The position numbers and the translations under genes were made by a program. Below are positions 63,768 to 64,000 of a stretch of 64,000 nt of DNA, piece by piece. The notes beneath the pieces are model-generated. The model ran no database searches. It saw nothing but the letters and a program-made list of their open reading frames with translations, and was not told the origin of the DNA. Positions within the stretch are counted from its first letter, which is position 1. The number at the start of each line of letters is the position of its first letter. Source of the stretch: Struthidea cinerea (taxonomy: Eukaryota > Chordata > Aves > Passeriformes > Corcoracidae); assembly GCA_013397865.1 (NCBI GenBank), contig VZTI01005325.1, positions 2,832,552-2,896,551 on the forward strand, in the 5' to 3' direction.

Positions 63768-63799
63768 TCCCTTGTAAATGCAGTCCCTTGTAAATGTAG
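63768..63799. repeat. Tandem duplication, 16 bp x 2
   Basis: The unit 'tcccttgtaaatgcag' at 63768-63783 is followed at once by 'tcccttgtaaatgtag' at 63784-63799, with one mismatch. It is a small local duplication, probably from replication slippage. Confidence 0.9.
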
Positions 63800-64000
63800 A
63801 CTGCGACTGAAAAGCTCTTGGCTTCAGCTGACCCAACAACCTGGTGCTGCTGACTCCCCACCCACCAGTTAAAATTATAACGCATAGTCCTCTGTGCCTT
63901 TAATCTTTCTGTGTTCAGATGGCACAGGGCTTTTGCATCTCCCTCTAGGGAAGGCAGGCAGGTCACTGTTCTTGCAGTCAACAGGGACTCCAGGTCCTCA

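Larger units (their letters stand above)
59034..64000. other. Non-coding sequence, no gene seen
   Basis: 59730-60390 is somewhat GC-rich and open in several frames on both strands (up to 98 codons); no product is recognised. The near-palindrome at 60771 and the tandem duplication at 63768 are the only structured features. Confidence 0.65.

Noticed and set aside
1..64000. Endogenous retrovirus, LTR, CRISPR array or bacterial-type operon
   Set aside because: I saw no paired LTRs, gag/pol/env motifs, regularly spaced repeats or consecutive long open frames.

Overview
This window looks like non-coding nuclear DNA from a bird, and I find no protein-coding gene, rRNA or tRNA in it that I can defend. 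The strongest evidence for the organism is three 5'-truncated CR1 (chicken repeat 1) non-LTR retrotransposon tails, at about 9675-10003, 44079-44192 and 58718-59033. The last ends in the 'attccatgattctatg' type of tail typical of avian CR1 and keeps an open reading frame matching the C-terminal end of CR1 ORF2. The many short A, T and G/T tracts, the low CpG content, the scarcity of transposons and the lack of long open frames also fit a bird intron or gene desert. The species and the flanking genes cannot be named from this sequence.

Layout. 1-5400 is AT-rich, with two G/T-rich simple-sequence tracts (4102-4202 and 5198-5360, the latter with a 14-G run), a paired TTAATTAA inverted repeat (2205-2236) and a probable antisense MIR fragment (5003-5130). 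5400-9670 is featureless except for a long inverted repeat at 6462-6568 whose inner 17-bp arms are perfect. 9675-10500 holds a CR1 tail and a possible MIR remnant. 10500-23500 has no recognised feature beyond pyrimidine tracts and possible conserved AT-rich blocks. A fairly clear MIR remnant lies at 23541-23619.

28-37 kb holds the best splice-site-bounded candidate exons: 27992-28070 (+), 32487-32584 (-), 32705-32769 (+, open frame) and 36768-36952 (+, the strongest splice signals). All are weak predictions. 37-58 kb is non-coding, with a CR1 fragment at 44079 and AT-rich blocks at 42190-42400 and 56525-56760 that could be conserved regulatory elements. 58718-59033 is the youngest-looking CR1 copy. 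59-64 kb contains a 27-bp near-palindrome (60771-60797) and a 16-bp tandem duplication (63768-63799).

No operon, CRISPR array, insertion sequence, phage, endogenous retrovirus or new multi-gene system is visible. The most interesting leads are the 6462-6568 hairpin and the candidate exons; both need expression and cross-species alignment data.
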